Shown one piece after another: positions 33,002 to 44,032 of a stretch of DNA of 64,000 nt. Below the pieces are notes generated by a model. The model was given only the letters and a program-made list of their open reading frames with translations. It was not told the DNA's origin and did no database searches. The first letter of the stretch is position 1. Each line of letters begins with the position of its first letter. Both the position numbers and the translations under genes were made by a program. Source of the stretch: Grammothele lineata. Lineage: Eukaryota > Basidiomycota > Agaricomycetes > Polyporales > Polyporaceae. The stretch covers positions 1 to 64,000 of the forward strand of contig NDFF03000068.1 of assembly GCA_002150815.3 (NCBI GenBank). Direction: 5' to 3'.

Positions 33002-36000
33002 TCAATCGACCGCCATGTCCACGTCCTCGCCCGTTCCGCGCGAAGGCCCCGCCGCATCGGGCCCTGTCGTGAGTTGCCGTGCCAGCATCCGCTGAGGGCC
33101 CTCTGCCGGCATACCCAGCAGCTCCCGCAGCGTCGCTGTCGGTGTAGGCCCGTCCTGCGCCCACGACGGCCGCCCGGCTCCTACGCCCGCCGCGCCGGAA
33201 GCGGGGCGGTACGTCCAAGTCGTGTCGTTCGGCCTGAGCGCGAGGAGTGGGTTGTGGAGGACCGCCTGTGCATGCGCCTGCGTAGCGTTGGCGGCTGACG
33301 CAGGCGGGGCGAACACGGCCTGATGCGCCTGGACGACTGACACCACCGACGACACTGACGTCGTCACCCGCACTGAGTCCTGTCCTGGAGGAGCGGCGGC
33401 GGCGGCTGTCGCAACCTCCTGCGCGAGCCGTTGCTCCGTCGCGACCGCGGCCGCTGCGCGAGCTAGTCGTTCCCGCTCCCGTTCCCGCGCTTCTCGTCTC
33501 TCCGCACGCGCCGCTGTGCTCGCGCTCGCGGTAGTCCCAGTACCCGCCGTCCCGCCAGCCACCGCTCCAGTTGTTCCTCCAGCTACCACCGTAGCCCCAC
33601 CACCCCCGGATCCGTTCGACCGCGACCCCTCTCCAGGGTTGTTGCTCCCGGTACCATGACCGTGGCCGTGGTGGTGATGGTGCTCGCCGTCCTCCTCGGG
33701 CTCCTTGGCGCTGCACCAGAAACGGTGGCCCTCGCTCCACGCCGTGCTCTGGCACTCCTTCCCACAATACTTGGCTTTGCGGCACCGCCGGCACTTGGCG
33801 AACTCGCGCGGGAACCGTTCCCACTTTCCACAGAGCACTTCCAGCCCATCGCGTCAGCAAACCGGAAACGAGAGAGGAAGGGAAAGGGAGGGAGAAAACT
33901 CACTGTTAGCGCACTGCCGTATCCCGCCCCGACTGTCGTCCTTCCGACACGCATTCCGCATGATCACTCCGGCCCAGTACTGAATCTCGTTGGGCAAGCT
34001 CGGTGGCGGGTTCGGCGAGTCGAGCTCAGACGCGCTGTGCCGGTACGTGAAGCGCTCTACCAGTGCGAACACGTTCGTCATCCGCGGCGTCGGTGCCCCA
34101 CTCGTCGTCGTGGCCCCTGTCCCAGAGGTATTTGAGCTCGAAGTCGAGGCGGTCGTTGTGGCGGCGGAGGGGGTAGATGAGGTCGTGGGCGCCGCACGTT
34201 CTTTCTCCTTCCCGCGTCCGGTCGCGGTGTTAAACGCCTTCACGAACGGGTTGACATCCCTGCCAGCGCCTACGCCCGAGGGTCCCGCGCCGCCACGGCC
34301 CGCAGACGCGGACGCAGACGCTGAACCAGAGGAAGACGACGCTTGGCCCGCCCGCGCGTCGGCGAGTTGCGCGGTCGCGGGGTGGAAGCTCGGGCGTGGT
34401 TTGTAGAACGCTTGCCGGCAGTGTGGGTACTTGCTCAAGTACGCGAGCAGCTGCAGGCTCAGCAGCACGTCCTCGTCACGATACGGGCCCGTCTCGAGCT
34501 CGTGGTGGTGCCGGTGGTGGTGGTGGTGGTGTCCCGGGGTCGCTGCCACCGCCGTGGGGCCTGCGTTCCCCGCACGAAGCGTGTTCTGGCGCGCAGGCGT
34601 GCCGGCATCTGCTCGGCCTGCCACGGCGTCGGCGACGTTGGGGGTGAGGAAGGGGCCCGTAACGGGCCGGGGAGCTGTCATGGGGAGGTTAGTCGTCCCT
34701 GCTCGGGGCGTGCGCTCGCCTGCTCCTGCGTGTCCGTCAGCGACCGTGAGCGTCGGGGGAGGGCCGTCCAGCGCACCAGGAGCCCCTGGGGGCGCGCCCA
34801 TTGCGAAGTCGTCGTTCGTCTCGAGCGAGACGAGGCCGTCCTCCACTCCCACTCCGGGCACCACCGCCTCGTCGTTGATGATGATGTGTGCGTCCGAGGG
34901 GAGATCGATGCCTGGAGCACCGACTGTGGCCGGGGCGGTCGCGTCTGAGACGATGCCTACCGCGCGTCGAGAATGTGTCGCGCGGATGGTGCCGGTGTCT
35001 GCGGCGTGTTGGCGTTCCGGAGAAGGCGAAGGCGCGTTGTCGTCCCGGCTGGTGTCCATATCGACATCACCGTCATCCTCCGTCTCCGTCTCCGGTCTCG
35101 AGTTCGCCGCCGAGGTCGACGTAGAAGGCCCGGCAGAAGTATCGGGCACGTTGAGACGCGATCGATGCGACCGTCGCGTGGTCGTGGCAGGTTGATCCCA
35201 AACTGGCCGTGCGATGATGGTCCCGCTGCGATCCCTTCCAGGGACGACCACGGATCCCGTCGGGGTGTTGGATCCATTCGGGGTCGCATTCGTCGATGTG
35301 TCCGCCGAGGTGTCAGCATCCTGTGTCTGGGAGCCGCTCGGCGGCGTCTGTTCCGTCTGCATCGTCGCCTGCGCCCGGCCCCGTCGTCAGAGGCACGATC
35401 TCCGCCACTCCGCCCTCGCGCGCATGACGAAAAGGCAAACAAACTCACCTCGTGCGGGGGCACTCCACTCCGCGCGGACGGCCGCACGAAGGGCTGCTGG
35501 ACTGCCCGGCGCTCGGCGGCGATCTGACGCTCCAGGGCCCGAGCAATCGCCGCGGCTTGGTCCCTCTGCCTCTGTTCCGTCTGGGCTGCTCTCCTGGCCA
35601 ATCTCTGTTCCCTCGTCTCGCGGGGCATGCCGTTGGCGGCGACGCTGGGGCCAATGGGGAAACCTTTGCTGGCGAGCCATGCCTCAAGGATACAGCCGAC
35701 GACATCGAGAGCTCCGGCCTGCACAACACGACTACGGATGGGTTCAGAACCGCGGACACCGATGTTGACGATGCACTGGAAGGCGAGGGAAAAGCGGTAG
35801 GCAGCGTGTTTGTCGTACTGTTTCGGGAGGAGCGTGGGTACGGGTTTGGCGGGACGAGTGCCGGGTGGGGCGAGACCGTAGAACAGGACGGGTGTTTCGG
35901 GAGGCGGAGGTGAAATGCAGAAGTCGCGAAGGATACGAACGAGGCGTTCGAGACCGCCGTCCATGGTCATGATCTCGCGTATGCGAGGCGAGGTGGAGGT

Positions 36001-36199
36001 GAGGTAGACGAGGTGGGTGAGCGAGTTGAAGAGCGGCAGGGAGGAGTTTGTGTCGAGTGCTGGACGCAAATGAATAGATGTTGGCCGGCGAGCTAGAACA
36101 AAACGGGTGAGAAGACGCACCTCGTCGGTCGTAGAGCTGGGAGGAGATGCAAACACAAGCCCTGTTCTGGGCTGGGAAGGCAAAGTTGGATTCCCGCAT
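33002..36199 (-). CDS. samB: MYND-type zinc finger protein MUB1/SamB
   Basis: Four exons (36121-36199, 35449-36059, 33904-35368, 33002-33837) give 996 aa. The start MRESNFAFPAQNRACVCISS-QLYDRR and the following LTHLVYLTSTSPRIREIMTM and DGGLERLVRILRDFC are hallmarks of the family, and an armadillo-like helical region follows. A long Ser/Thr/Ala-rich, low-complexity middle (about residues 240-690, with a His run HHHHHHRHHH) is followed by the MYND finger: CGKW...CRRCRKAKYCGKECQSTAW, then HRFWC. Yeast Mub1 works with Ubr2/Rad6 in ubiquitinating Rpn4; Aspergillus SamB affects growth polarity. The low-complexity middle is longer than in the ascomycete proteins I know. The MYND exon junction (QCAN|MLCGKW) uses a phase-1 intron with a GAAG acceptor. 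Confidence 0.88.
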
Positions 36200-38008
36200 G
36201 GTGGGCGGCGAAGCTCAAGTAGTGCGCAGAGCGAGTGCGATGGTGGCGAGGACGATGTTAGGGCGTCGGGAGTCGTGAAATTACGCGTCGTCGTCGAGCG
36301 GGAGGTGGTCGTCGGAGTCGATGTTGAGGTCGTCTGCGGCGCCCTGTGATCTGACTGATCCTTTGTTTGGACCTGTTTGCCACGGGGGCTGGCGCCCAAC
36401 ACCTTCGCGGGCCTTGTTGTCCTCCTTTGTGGCCTTACTCAACAACCAACTCTACAATACTTTCAGCCTTCTTTGCGCCTTCTAGTCTGCTTTGCCTCAA
36501 CCACAACGAGCACGCGCAACGGTTTGTCGCCCGCCACGGTGGCTACCTGTCCCCGGCGCCTGGTCGAGTGGCTCGCCTAATATGGCCGACTCTGCCGCAC
36601 AACAGCCGCGTCCGCCTGCGCAGGGCCCGCTCCAAGGGCCGCGAACGGTCTCGTGCGTCGACGAGGGGTCCTGGACATGGACGTCCAGCTGAATTCCTCC
36701 CTTGGCGTCGACCTCGTACGTCCATCTACTGTGTCGTCTAATATAATGCTTGCGTAATGAGCTCTCATTCGCAGTTTGGGCAGATGGTTTGCCTAGCAAC
36801 TCTGACGTTTGCAATCTTCCGCGGGTCCGAGCGACGGCGCACTTCTCCCCCGTGGGCGGGACTCCGACGGCTCCCGGCGAGCTCACAGCTGCTGGCCGCG
36901 TGCGGTCGAGTAGGGCGCAGGGTACGATACCCTGCTCGCTGCCTACTCGTATCGCACCTGTGCGTCTTGCGTGAGGTGTTTTTGCTTCCGCCATATCTAC
37001 AGATAACTTCAACCCCTCCATCTCCGATCTGGTCAGCAATGACGCAAACATCCGGAGTGGCGGTGCTGTGGTACGGGCGCAGACGTGAGCCCGAGGAGGA
37101 TGACCGCCTAGCGCGGCTGAACGAATGCTGACGAGGTTCCGGGCATCCACAGCGCGTTCCTGACCCATTGTCCTTCCCGAAACTCTGGCTGTTTTCACGG
37201 GGCAACGGAGATGGCGTCTGTCCGAGGTTGGCGCCCTTCGGCTCAGGCCCGGCGGGCCGTGTATGTTGGGAATGAAACGCGTTCAGACTTGCTCCTGCGA
37301 CTCGGAGCCCATGTCTGGACCGATCTTCCCGATACGACAATGCTGCGAACCTCTAGGTTTCGGAGTGGACGAGCCGTACAGTGAGAACGAAACGGGAATG
37401 GTGGGCCGTCTTAGTCGGGCTAACGACGCAGTGATGAGCGCTTCAAGAGGAAGATGCTATGTGGCTACGAGAAGGCGAAAGAAGCAGACCCGCAGCGTCC
37501 ATGATCCTCGTCCCACTCCCATTGAGTTGTTTCTCCTCGCTTCATCCTTTGCACGATCGCAACTTTCGCTTGTCTTGTAGGTGCGAGGGACGGTCGCGGG
37601 CCGCCGTCCGCGCTCATCCGCGATCTTTCAGAGCTTCCTTTTACGGCAGGGGTGTGTGTCTGGTGACCTCGCGTACGGGACTCAGGCTACGGAGGTGCGC
37701 GTGACGAGGGGAGCGCATGACGGTCTTTTCGTTGATGGGACTCCATGCGCATCAAACCATCTGTCGCCGGCAGCCACTCATGCCCGGGCGTGAGGCTCCT
37801 TCCCCAGGCTCCCCCGCCCCCTGCATTCGGCCCCGCGCCGTGCCTGAATCCATGCAGGGTCTTCTGACCCCAGTCCACGACCCGGGCGGCCCACGGCCGT
37901 GCTAGAACCGAACGCGTATAAAGGCGAGGGCTCGAAGCTAATTTCTCCGGTCGAGGGCTACGCTTCGTGCTTCTCATCCACCAGCACCGACCTCCTCCTG
38001 CCGCAAAC
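36200..38008. other. intergenic; possible tiny gene near 36.6 kb
   Basis: About 1.8 kb. A plus-strand stretch at 36582-36690 reads MADSAAQQPRPPAQGPLQGP and a nearby ATG (36676) reads MDVQLNSSLGVDL before a GTACGT donor, with FGQMVCLATLTFAIFR after an acceptor at about 36773. Neither makes a complete recognisable gene. The remainder is the sugar transporter's upstream region. Confidence 0.3.
37917..37922 (+). promoter_or_regulatory. TATA box of the sugar transporter gene
   Basis: TATAAA in the context GCGTATAAAGGCG, 87 bases before the ATG at 38009. Confidence 0.55.
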
Positions 38009-40046
38009 ATGGGCAAAGGCGTACGTCTTCTCCGTGCCTAATTTCCTATTCAACTCCGAGGCTAACCTCTCCCCGTTCTTGGCGTGCAGTACAGCGCTGC
38101 CATCGCGTCCAACCCGGTACGTCTCTGTTGTCACTTGGCAGATCGCGCCACGACGCCGTCGTCCTCGTTCCTGATCGCTGCTCTCGGTGCTGCAGTACAT
38201 CGTCGGCTCGTTCGCATGTATCGGCGGTGGGCTCTTCGGTCTGGACATCTCGTCCATGTCCGGGGTGCTCTCCAATGACGCGTACAAGAAGACGTTCAGC
38301 AACCCCGGCGCGAACGCACAGGGCGCCATCGTCGCCGCCATGCCCGCCGGCTCCTTCGTCGGTGCCCTCGCTGTCTCGAAGCTCGCCGACCTCATCGGCC
38401 GCAAGTGGACGATCATCATCTCGGGTTGGATCTGGGTTATCGGCTCCATCTTGCAGTGTGCCGCTGTCGTGAGTGCCCTTTCTTCCTACTCCGCCCTCGC
38501 ATTTCTTGGTCCCCGCGTCGAACGCGTTTGCGCGTTGCGGGGAAGCCGTGGCTACCGCGCACGGGCCCCAGCCGGCCTCGAACCGCCGCGCCCGGAGGAG
38601 AGCGCCCGACGCGTCTACATCGGGCGAATCGATTAGCCCCATCGACGTCACTCCCTACTCGCCGCCGTACCCCCATGCTTCGAACGCTAACCTCCCGCCC
38701 CACCAGGACCGCGGCATGCTCGTCGTCGGCCGTATCGTCTCTGGTATCTCCGTCGGTATCGCCTCCGCCATCGTCCCGCTCTACCAGTCCGAAATTACCG
38801 AGCCCCGCATCCGTGGTCGTCTCGTCTCCTTCCAGCAGTGGTCCATCACGTGGGGTATTCTCCTCCAGTACTTCGTCCAGTTCGGCTGCTCCTACATCGA
38901 CGGCACCGCCTCCTTCCGCATCCCGTGGGGTCTCCAGATGATCCCCGCCATCATCCTCTCCCTCGGCATGCTCGTCTTCCCCGAGTCGCCCCGTTGGCTC
39001 GTCGACCACGCCCGCGAGGAGGAGGCTCTCGAGATCCTCGCCGACCTTCACGGCAAGGGTGACCCGAACAACGAGCTCGTCCAGCTCGAGTTTGCTGAGA
39101 TCAAGGACCAGGTCGAATTCGAACGCACGGAGGGCGCCAAGTCCTACATGGACCTCTTCAAGCCCGGCATCTTCCGCCGCGTCACCCTCGGCGCGTCGCT
39201 CCAGATGTGGTCGCAGCTTTCCGGAATGAACATCATGATGTACGCTCTCCTTTTTGACTTCGTGTACGCGCGCAATCTGACCTCCTTGTGTAGGTACTAC
39301 ATCATCTACGTCTTCCAGGGCGCCGGTCTTACTGGTCGCCGCGGCAACCTCATCGCCGACTCCGTCCAGTACGTCCTCAATGTCGCCTTCACTGTCCCTG
39401 CCATCATCTACATCGACAAGTGGGGTCGCCGTCCCATGCTCCTCGTCGGCACGCTTCTCATGGGCTTCTGGCTCTTCCTCGTCGGCGGCCTCCAGGGCCG
39501 CTACGGCGCCTGGGGCGAGGTCGACGGCTCCCGCGTCTGGGTCATCACTGGGCACGACGGCATCACCAAAGCGATCATCGTCTTCTCCTACTTCTTCGTC
39601 TCCTCCTTCGCCATCACCATGGGCCCCGTCTCGTGGACGTACCCCGCCGAGATCTTCCCAATGCGCGTCCGCGCCAAGGCCGTCTCCGTCAGCACCGCCG
39701 CCAACTGGGTCTTCAACTTCGCGCTCGCGTGGGCGGTGCCCCCCGGCCTGTCCAACATCGCGTGGAAGACGTACTTCATCTTCGGCACGTTCAACTTTGC
39801 GGCGTTCGTCCATATCTTCTTCATGTTCCCCGAGACGGCTGGGCGGACGCTCGAGGAGATCGAGGAGGTGTTCGCGCAAGGTCACACCTTCACCGCTTGG
39901 GCTATCAAGCGCGACGTCGGCAAGAAGTCCCTCGAGGACGTCAAGGTACGTCCTCTTGTTAAGTGGAGGCAAGAGCGTGGTACTAATGGTCGATTGTGCA
40001 GCACGAGGTCCACAAGGTTGAGAGCAACGAAAAGCTCGAGGCATAG
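38009..40046 (+). CDS. MFS sugar (hexose-type) transporter
   Basis: Six exons (38009-38020, 38090-38116, 38196-38468, 38707-39239, 39294-39945, 40002-40046) give 513 aa. The first exon is MGKG. The membrane body has the sugar porter signatures: GGGLFGLDISSMSG, DLIGRKWTIII, VPLYQSEITEPRIRGRLVSF, QQWSITWGILLQYFVQ, PESPRWL, DKWGRRPML, YPAEIFPMRVRAKA and PETAGRTLEEIEEVF, with about 12 helices. It imports a hexose or related sugar with protons or by facilitated diffusion; the exact substrate is not readable. The 54-nt intron at 39240-39293 is stop-free and a multiple of three, so unspliced mRNA would add 18 residues. The intron at 38469-38706 (238 nt) is unusually long for this window. Confidence 0.92.
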
Positions 40047-41295
40047 GCTAGCCGCCTTAACGGCTGTTTTTCCCTTCTTTCATCCCAGTCCCTTCGTTTT
40101 CACGCTCTTGATGACCTCGGTTATGACTTCTGTGATGTATTACTAGTGTATCAACCATGTTTGTCGCTCTGAGCGTTCGCGTCGTGTCCGTTCCCAATAC
40201 GTGTGACTTGTTGGCCTTCATGTTGAGTATCACCGCTCGCTCAATACGTGCTCTGAGCGCAAACGTCCGAATATTCCATGGGCCCTCGTGCGCTACAGAA
40301 CGCAACGCGCGTGCGCCGGCGCGCTGTTTCTAAGTTTTGGAGATCACGAGCTCGACTAACCCGCAAGGCTCGGCAGGCACGCCGCACTTCGTTGACGATG
40401 GCGTGACTTGCTGTGCTGTGGTTTAACTCAAAGAGCTGAATATGAACGCTACGAGACTTTCTCGAAACGCGTTCGGAACGCTACCCCCGCCTCGGTCCCT
40501 GGAACTCGACTCCGAAAGAGTCGGGAAGCGTTTCCTCAAATAAGCGCCTTTCAAGACCGACGCGTCGGACGCGGGCGTCTGATCGTGTAGCACCTTCAAC
40601 CTGAACATCAACCGGCCGGTGCTGACGAGCACCCACAAATCTTCGACAACGCCTCGCGCTGAGCGGCCGACAACTTTCCTTGCCGCGCCTGCCTAGATGC
40701 TGCTTCATTCAAGTCACCGCCATCCGGCGCCGGACGCGATGCCAAGACTTCGATCCTTCTGAGTTCAAGGACCGCGTCCAAGCCGCGATCGCGCCTTGAT
40801 CTCGTCGATACGGCCGGCGCAGGGTGAGAGCACCATTGTGAGTATGTTCGCTTTCGCTTGAACGTCTTTCTTACCTTCAATGGGGTTGATCTCGTAGCGC
40901 CGACGATCTCGTTCGTGCCCGATAGTAGGAGGCATTCGATGAAAGCAGCGGGTACGTCGTCCTCACCTCGCGACCCAGAGTCTCCCTGACCGTCATCACC
41001 GCTCAGGATGGTCGCAAAACGATCTCCCCCACTGTTCATCTCTGCGCCGTATGTCTCTGTGTGCACACCGGCGCGTGCGCCGCTAGACTAGTACTGCGAC
41101 GACCAACTAGCAAACACGATGAACAGTGCTGAACAGCCGCGAGGGACATGGTATAAAAGCTGCGCACTGGGCAGCAGGAGAAGCTCACGGGTCCTGGTGA
41201 TTCCTCTCTTCGTTCTTCGCTGCCTTCGTCCTTTTACTGCGTCTAACGCACCCCTACTCTCGTTCTATAGACGACCATCACAGCTCTTCGACGTC
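40047..41295. other. intergenic, with a doubtful minus-strand frame
   Basis: A minus-strand open frame (41066 to 40608, 152 codons, MHTETYGAEMNSGGDRFATI...) has an acidic, protein-like start and a possible intron (donor near 40874), but no recognised domain. I list it here rather than as a gene. The stretch also contains the TATA box of the following gene. Confidence 0.3.
41152..41158 (+). promoter_or_regulatory. TATA box
   Basis: TATAAAA, about 140 bases upstream of the ATG of the secreted protein gene at 41296. Confidence 0.5.
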
Positions 41296-43071
41296 ATGTC
41301 TAAATTCAACACCCTCCTCGTCGCCGTCTTCTTCGCCGTCGCTACTACGGCCAAGAACGACTGGTCTAAGCCTTGCTTCGGCGAGTGCGAGTGGAACATC
41401 CCTGAGGGGCAGGGTGGCTCTGGTGTCATTCGTGTCGTAAGTCTTTCACGAACGTTTACTCACAGCGTCCTTGGGCTGATAGCGCGCGCGTCCAGACTGG
41501 CGCAAACTCCTCTATCTCCGACCTCACCACCGCTGCCGGCTGGGAAATCCTCGACTGCAACTCCACCGCCGCCGACCAAGACATCCGCGCGGTCTGTGCG
41601 GACCCCAGCAAGGGTTGCGATCACGTCAACACCAACGGAGCCGCGGGCACTCTCGTCCGTCTCCCCACCTCGTGCGGCTCGGTCCCGTTCGCGGTCGTCG
41701 GCCGCAACTGGGTTCACGCGAACCAGACGATCCCTGCGGAGAAGCTCCCCGGGATCAAGCGGCGCGATGGGTCCCAGCCGACCGTTATGGGCGTCACGCT
41801 GTCCACGAACTGGACGGCCGTCGATCCGAGCACGCACGGCGGCGTGAACTTCACGTTCTATGGGGCTTCGGTTCCGGGAGTCGCGGATAGTTTCCCGGAT
41901 AGCGGGTCGCTCACGAAGCGCGGTATGAATGACATTTCCAGTTATTATCTCGCGTTTCGTTAACATTTCCGTGTACTAGGTCTGTTCGACAAAACCAAGT
42001 TCAACAAGACCGCGGACCACACGAGCCCCTTCGACTTCGACAAAGACACCGTGACGCTCTTCGACAACAGCATCGAATGCCCGCAGAAGAACAACACTCC
42101 TGCCTTCTCCGGCTCCGTCAATTTAGTGCTTAAGAACATGAAAGTCCACGGCTCCGTCGACTTCGGCGTCATCGTCGCGGGTCAATTCATCCCGCCCAGC
42201 ATCTCCGAGGCGGATTTCTTCACGACGCTCGATGCCGCTGTTTCTGGACAGCTTATTCTCAACGCGACGCTGTCGGTGAGCGCGCAGCCGGTTTCGTTGG
42301 CGTGCGTTGGTTGCTGACTAGGGCACGAAGGGTTCGTTCCAAACCGATCGCATCCCGTTCGTCAGCGAGGGCATTCCCGGGCTCGACATCCCGGGAATCT
42401 TCCAGCTCGGTCCCACCTTCACGGTCAACGGTCAGGCCGACGCGACCCTCGACGCCAACATCAACACTGCCGTCGACATCAACTACAACGTCCAGGGTGC
42501 CGAACTACACTTCCCCCCCGGCTCGAACAACAACGGCGGCGGCGACTTCACGCCTGGCGACTCCGCGCTCGACCTCAACGTCTCTCCGGACGTCACCGCG
42601 AACGGTAAAGTCAGCGTGCACCTCATCCCGTCGCTCGCGTTCGGCCTCAACGCTTTCGGCGGGAAGGTGAAGTCCACGATCAGCCTCGACGTGGACGGAC
42701 ACGTCGACGTCGACCTCGCGCTCGCCGCCGCGGCGAACGCGCAAGCGGGCACCAACTCAACCGCGTCGGCGGACGCGTCGTTCGGCGGCTGCGTGGACAT
42801 GCAAACGGGTCTCGACGTCAGCGCGAACGCGAACGCAGGATTCTTCTCGCTGAAGGCCGGCACGAGCGCGACGCTCTTCAGCAAGAGCTTCGAGCTGTTC
42901 AAGAAGTGCTTTGGGGACTCGCCCGCGCGCCGCGCGTACACGAACCATGCCGCGCTCGAGGCGCTCCGCAAGCGGGCGGACTTGGGCTGCCCGAACTCGC
43001 CCTTCGGTATCGCGAAAGCGATTATCTCGGAGGTCGTGCCCTCAAACAGCATCCTTGGGGCGGCGCTGTGA
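41296..43071 (+). CDS. secreted DUF7223-like protein
   Basis: Four exons (41296-41436, 41496-41922, 41980-42275, 42322-43071) give 537 aa. MSKFNTLLVAVFFAVATTA is a signal peptide; the mature start KNDWSKPCFGECEWNIPEGQ and following TTAAGWEILDCNSTAADQDI-RAVC are typical of a large basidiomycete secreted family that I associate with DUF7223. A dibasic site (KRR) follows around residue 135. The C-terminal half is beta-rich, with long Asn/Asp/Val/Ala repeats (DVDGHVDVDLALAAAANAQA) and ends without an obvious GPI signal. Several N-x-S/T sites suggest glycosylation. No enzymatic motif is visible and the function is unknown. The ATG at 41296 was chosen over an upstream in-frame ATG (41119) because it directly starts the signal peptide and lies after the TATA box. 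Confidence 0.82.
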
Positions 43072-44032
43072 TCGGTTTCCTTTAGCTGCTCGTACATGGT
43101 AGTCCATTAATTAATCCGAGATCGGGCTTACGGGTTAGTTTAGATTGTGGTATCGTACACTCTAGGCGACAGGCAGCCCTTTACTTACCAGTACTTGTTC
43201 TTACGATCATTTGTCCCGTAATGATCATGACCTGTATGTTTACCACTTGCAAAGTCTGATTCATCAGCGTCATCTCATACGTCGCTATGGAGTTTTCGAG
43301 TCAACCATTCCGCGCGACTCTCACTTGCCGACCCCACACGGTCTTCGAGACATGAGGTTTACGGTAACGATGTCTATTTGGTTACAAAAGAATGAACGCC
43401 GTAATCGCAATTACCGAGACACCCGCTGAGGAGTGTGCCACAGGACCACCCTCATGACATGCCGTACGGTGACGAATCGTGGCTGCTGAATGCCGCGCGT
43501 GAGGAAGAAGAGTGCCAGTTAGTAATCTGCAGCGGAACTTCCAATAAAGTCGAATAAGAAGCGTTTGTCCGAAGCGGTCGCGGCAGGAGGCCGACGGCCA
43601 TGGTACGGGTGTTCACCCGAACTTCGACTCGCTGCCGGAGCAAACCAAATGTCGTACGTTCCAGCTATCGAAGAAATTGAACGACCCGCCGTGCGCTTTT
43701 GCTGAAATGAATAACCACACGAGGCGTGCGTGCTGGTGGTATCGCATCATGGAAGGAGCGGCGGGGCCCGCTTGACGAGGAAAGGGGGCACGTGCTCCGA
43801 GGATCGGGAGAAAAACGCGTCCCAAAAAGATGCGTCTGACTGAGCCGCAGTGCCCGGCGGCGCGCGAGCTTCATACTTGTTTCGCCGCGATGCTCGCCTC
43901 GCTCTCCTCCGAGTCGTATATCACCGTAGACCTCATGTCACCCTGACCAGGTTTCGCCTCCTAGCTCTCTTTGTCTCGGGTGTTTCTGTGTCTACTGCGT
44001 CTCACACTCGTTCGCTCGACGCTTCGGACGAC
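43072..44032. other. intergenic, no gene seen
   Basis: Downstream region of the secreted protein gene and upstream region of MFS copy 2. Short frames only. Confidence 0.4.

Noticed and set aside
38437..40044. 535-codon minus-strand open frame
   Set aside because: It is the exact antisense of the sugar transporter exons and rich in Asp/Glu/Gly/Val as expected for a shadow of GC-rich coding DNA.
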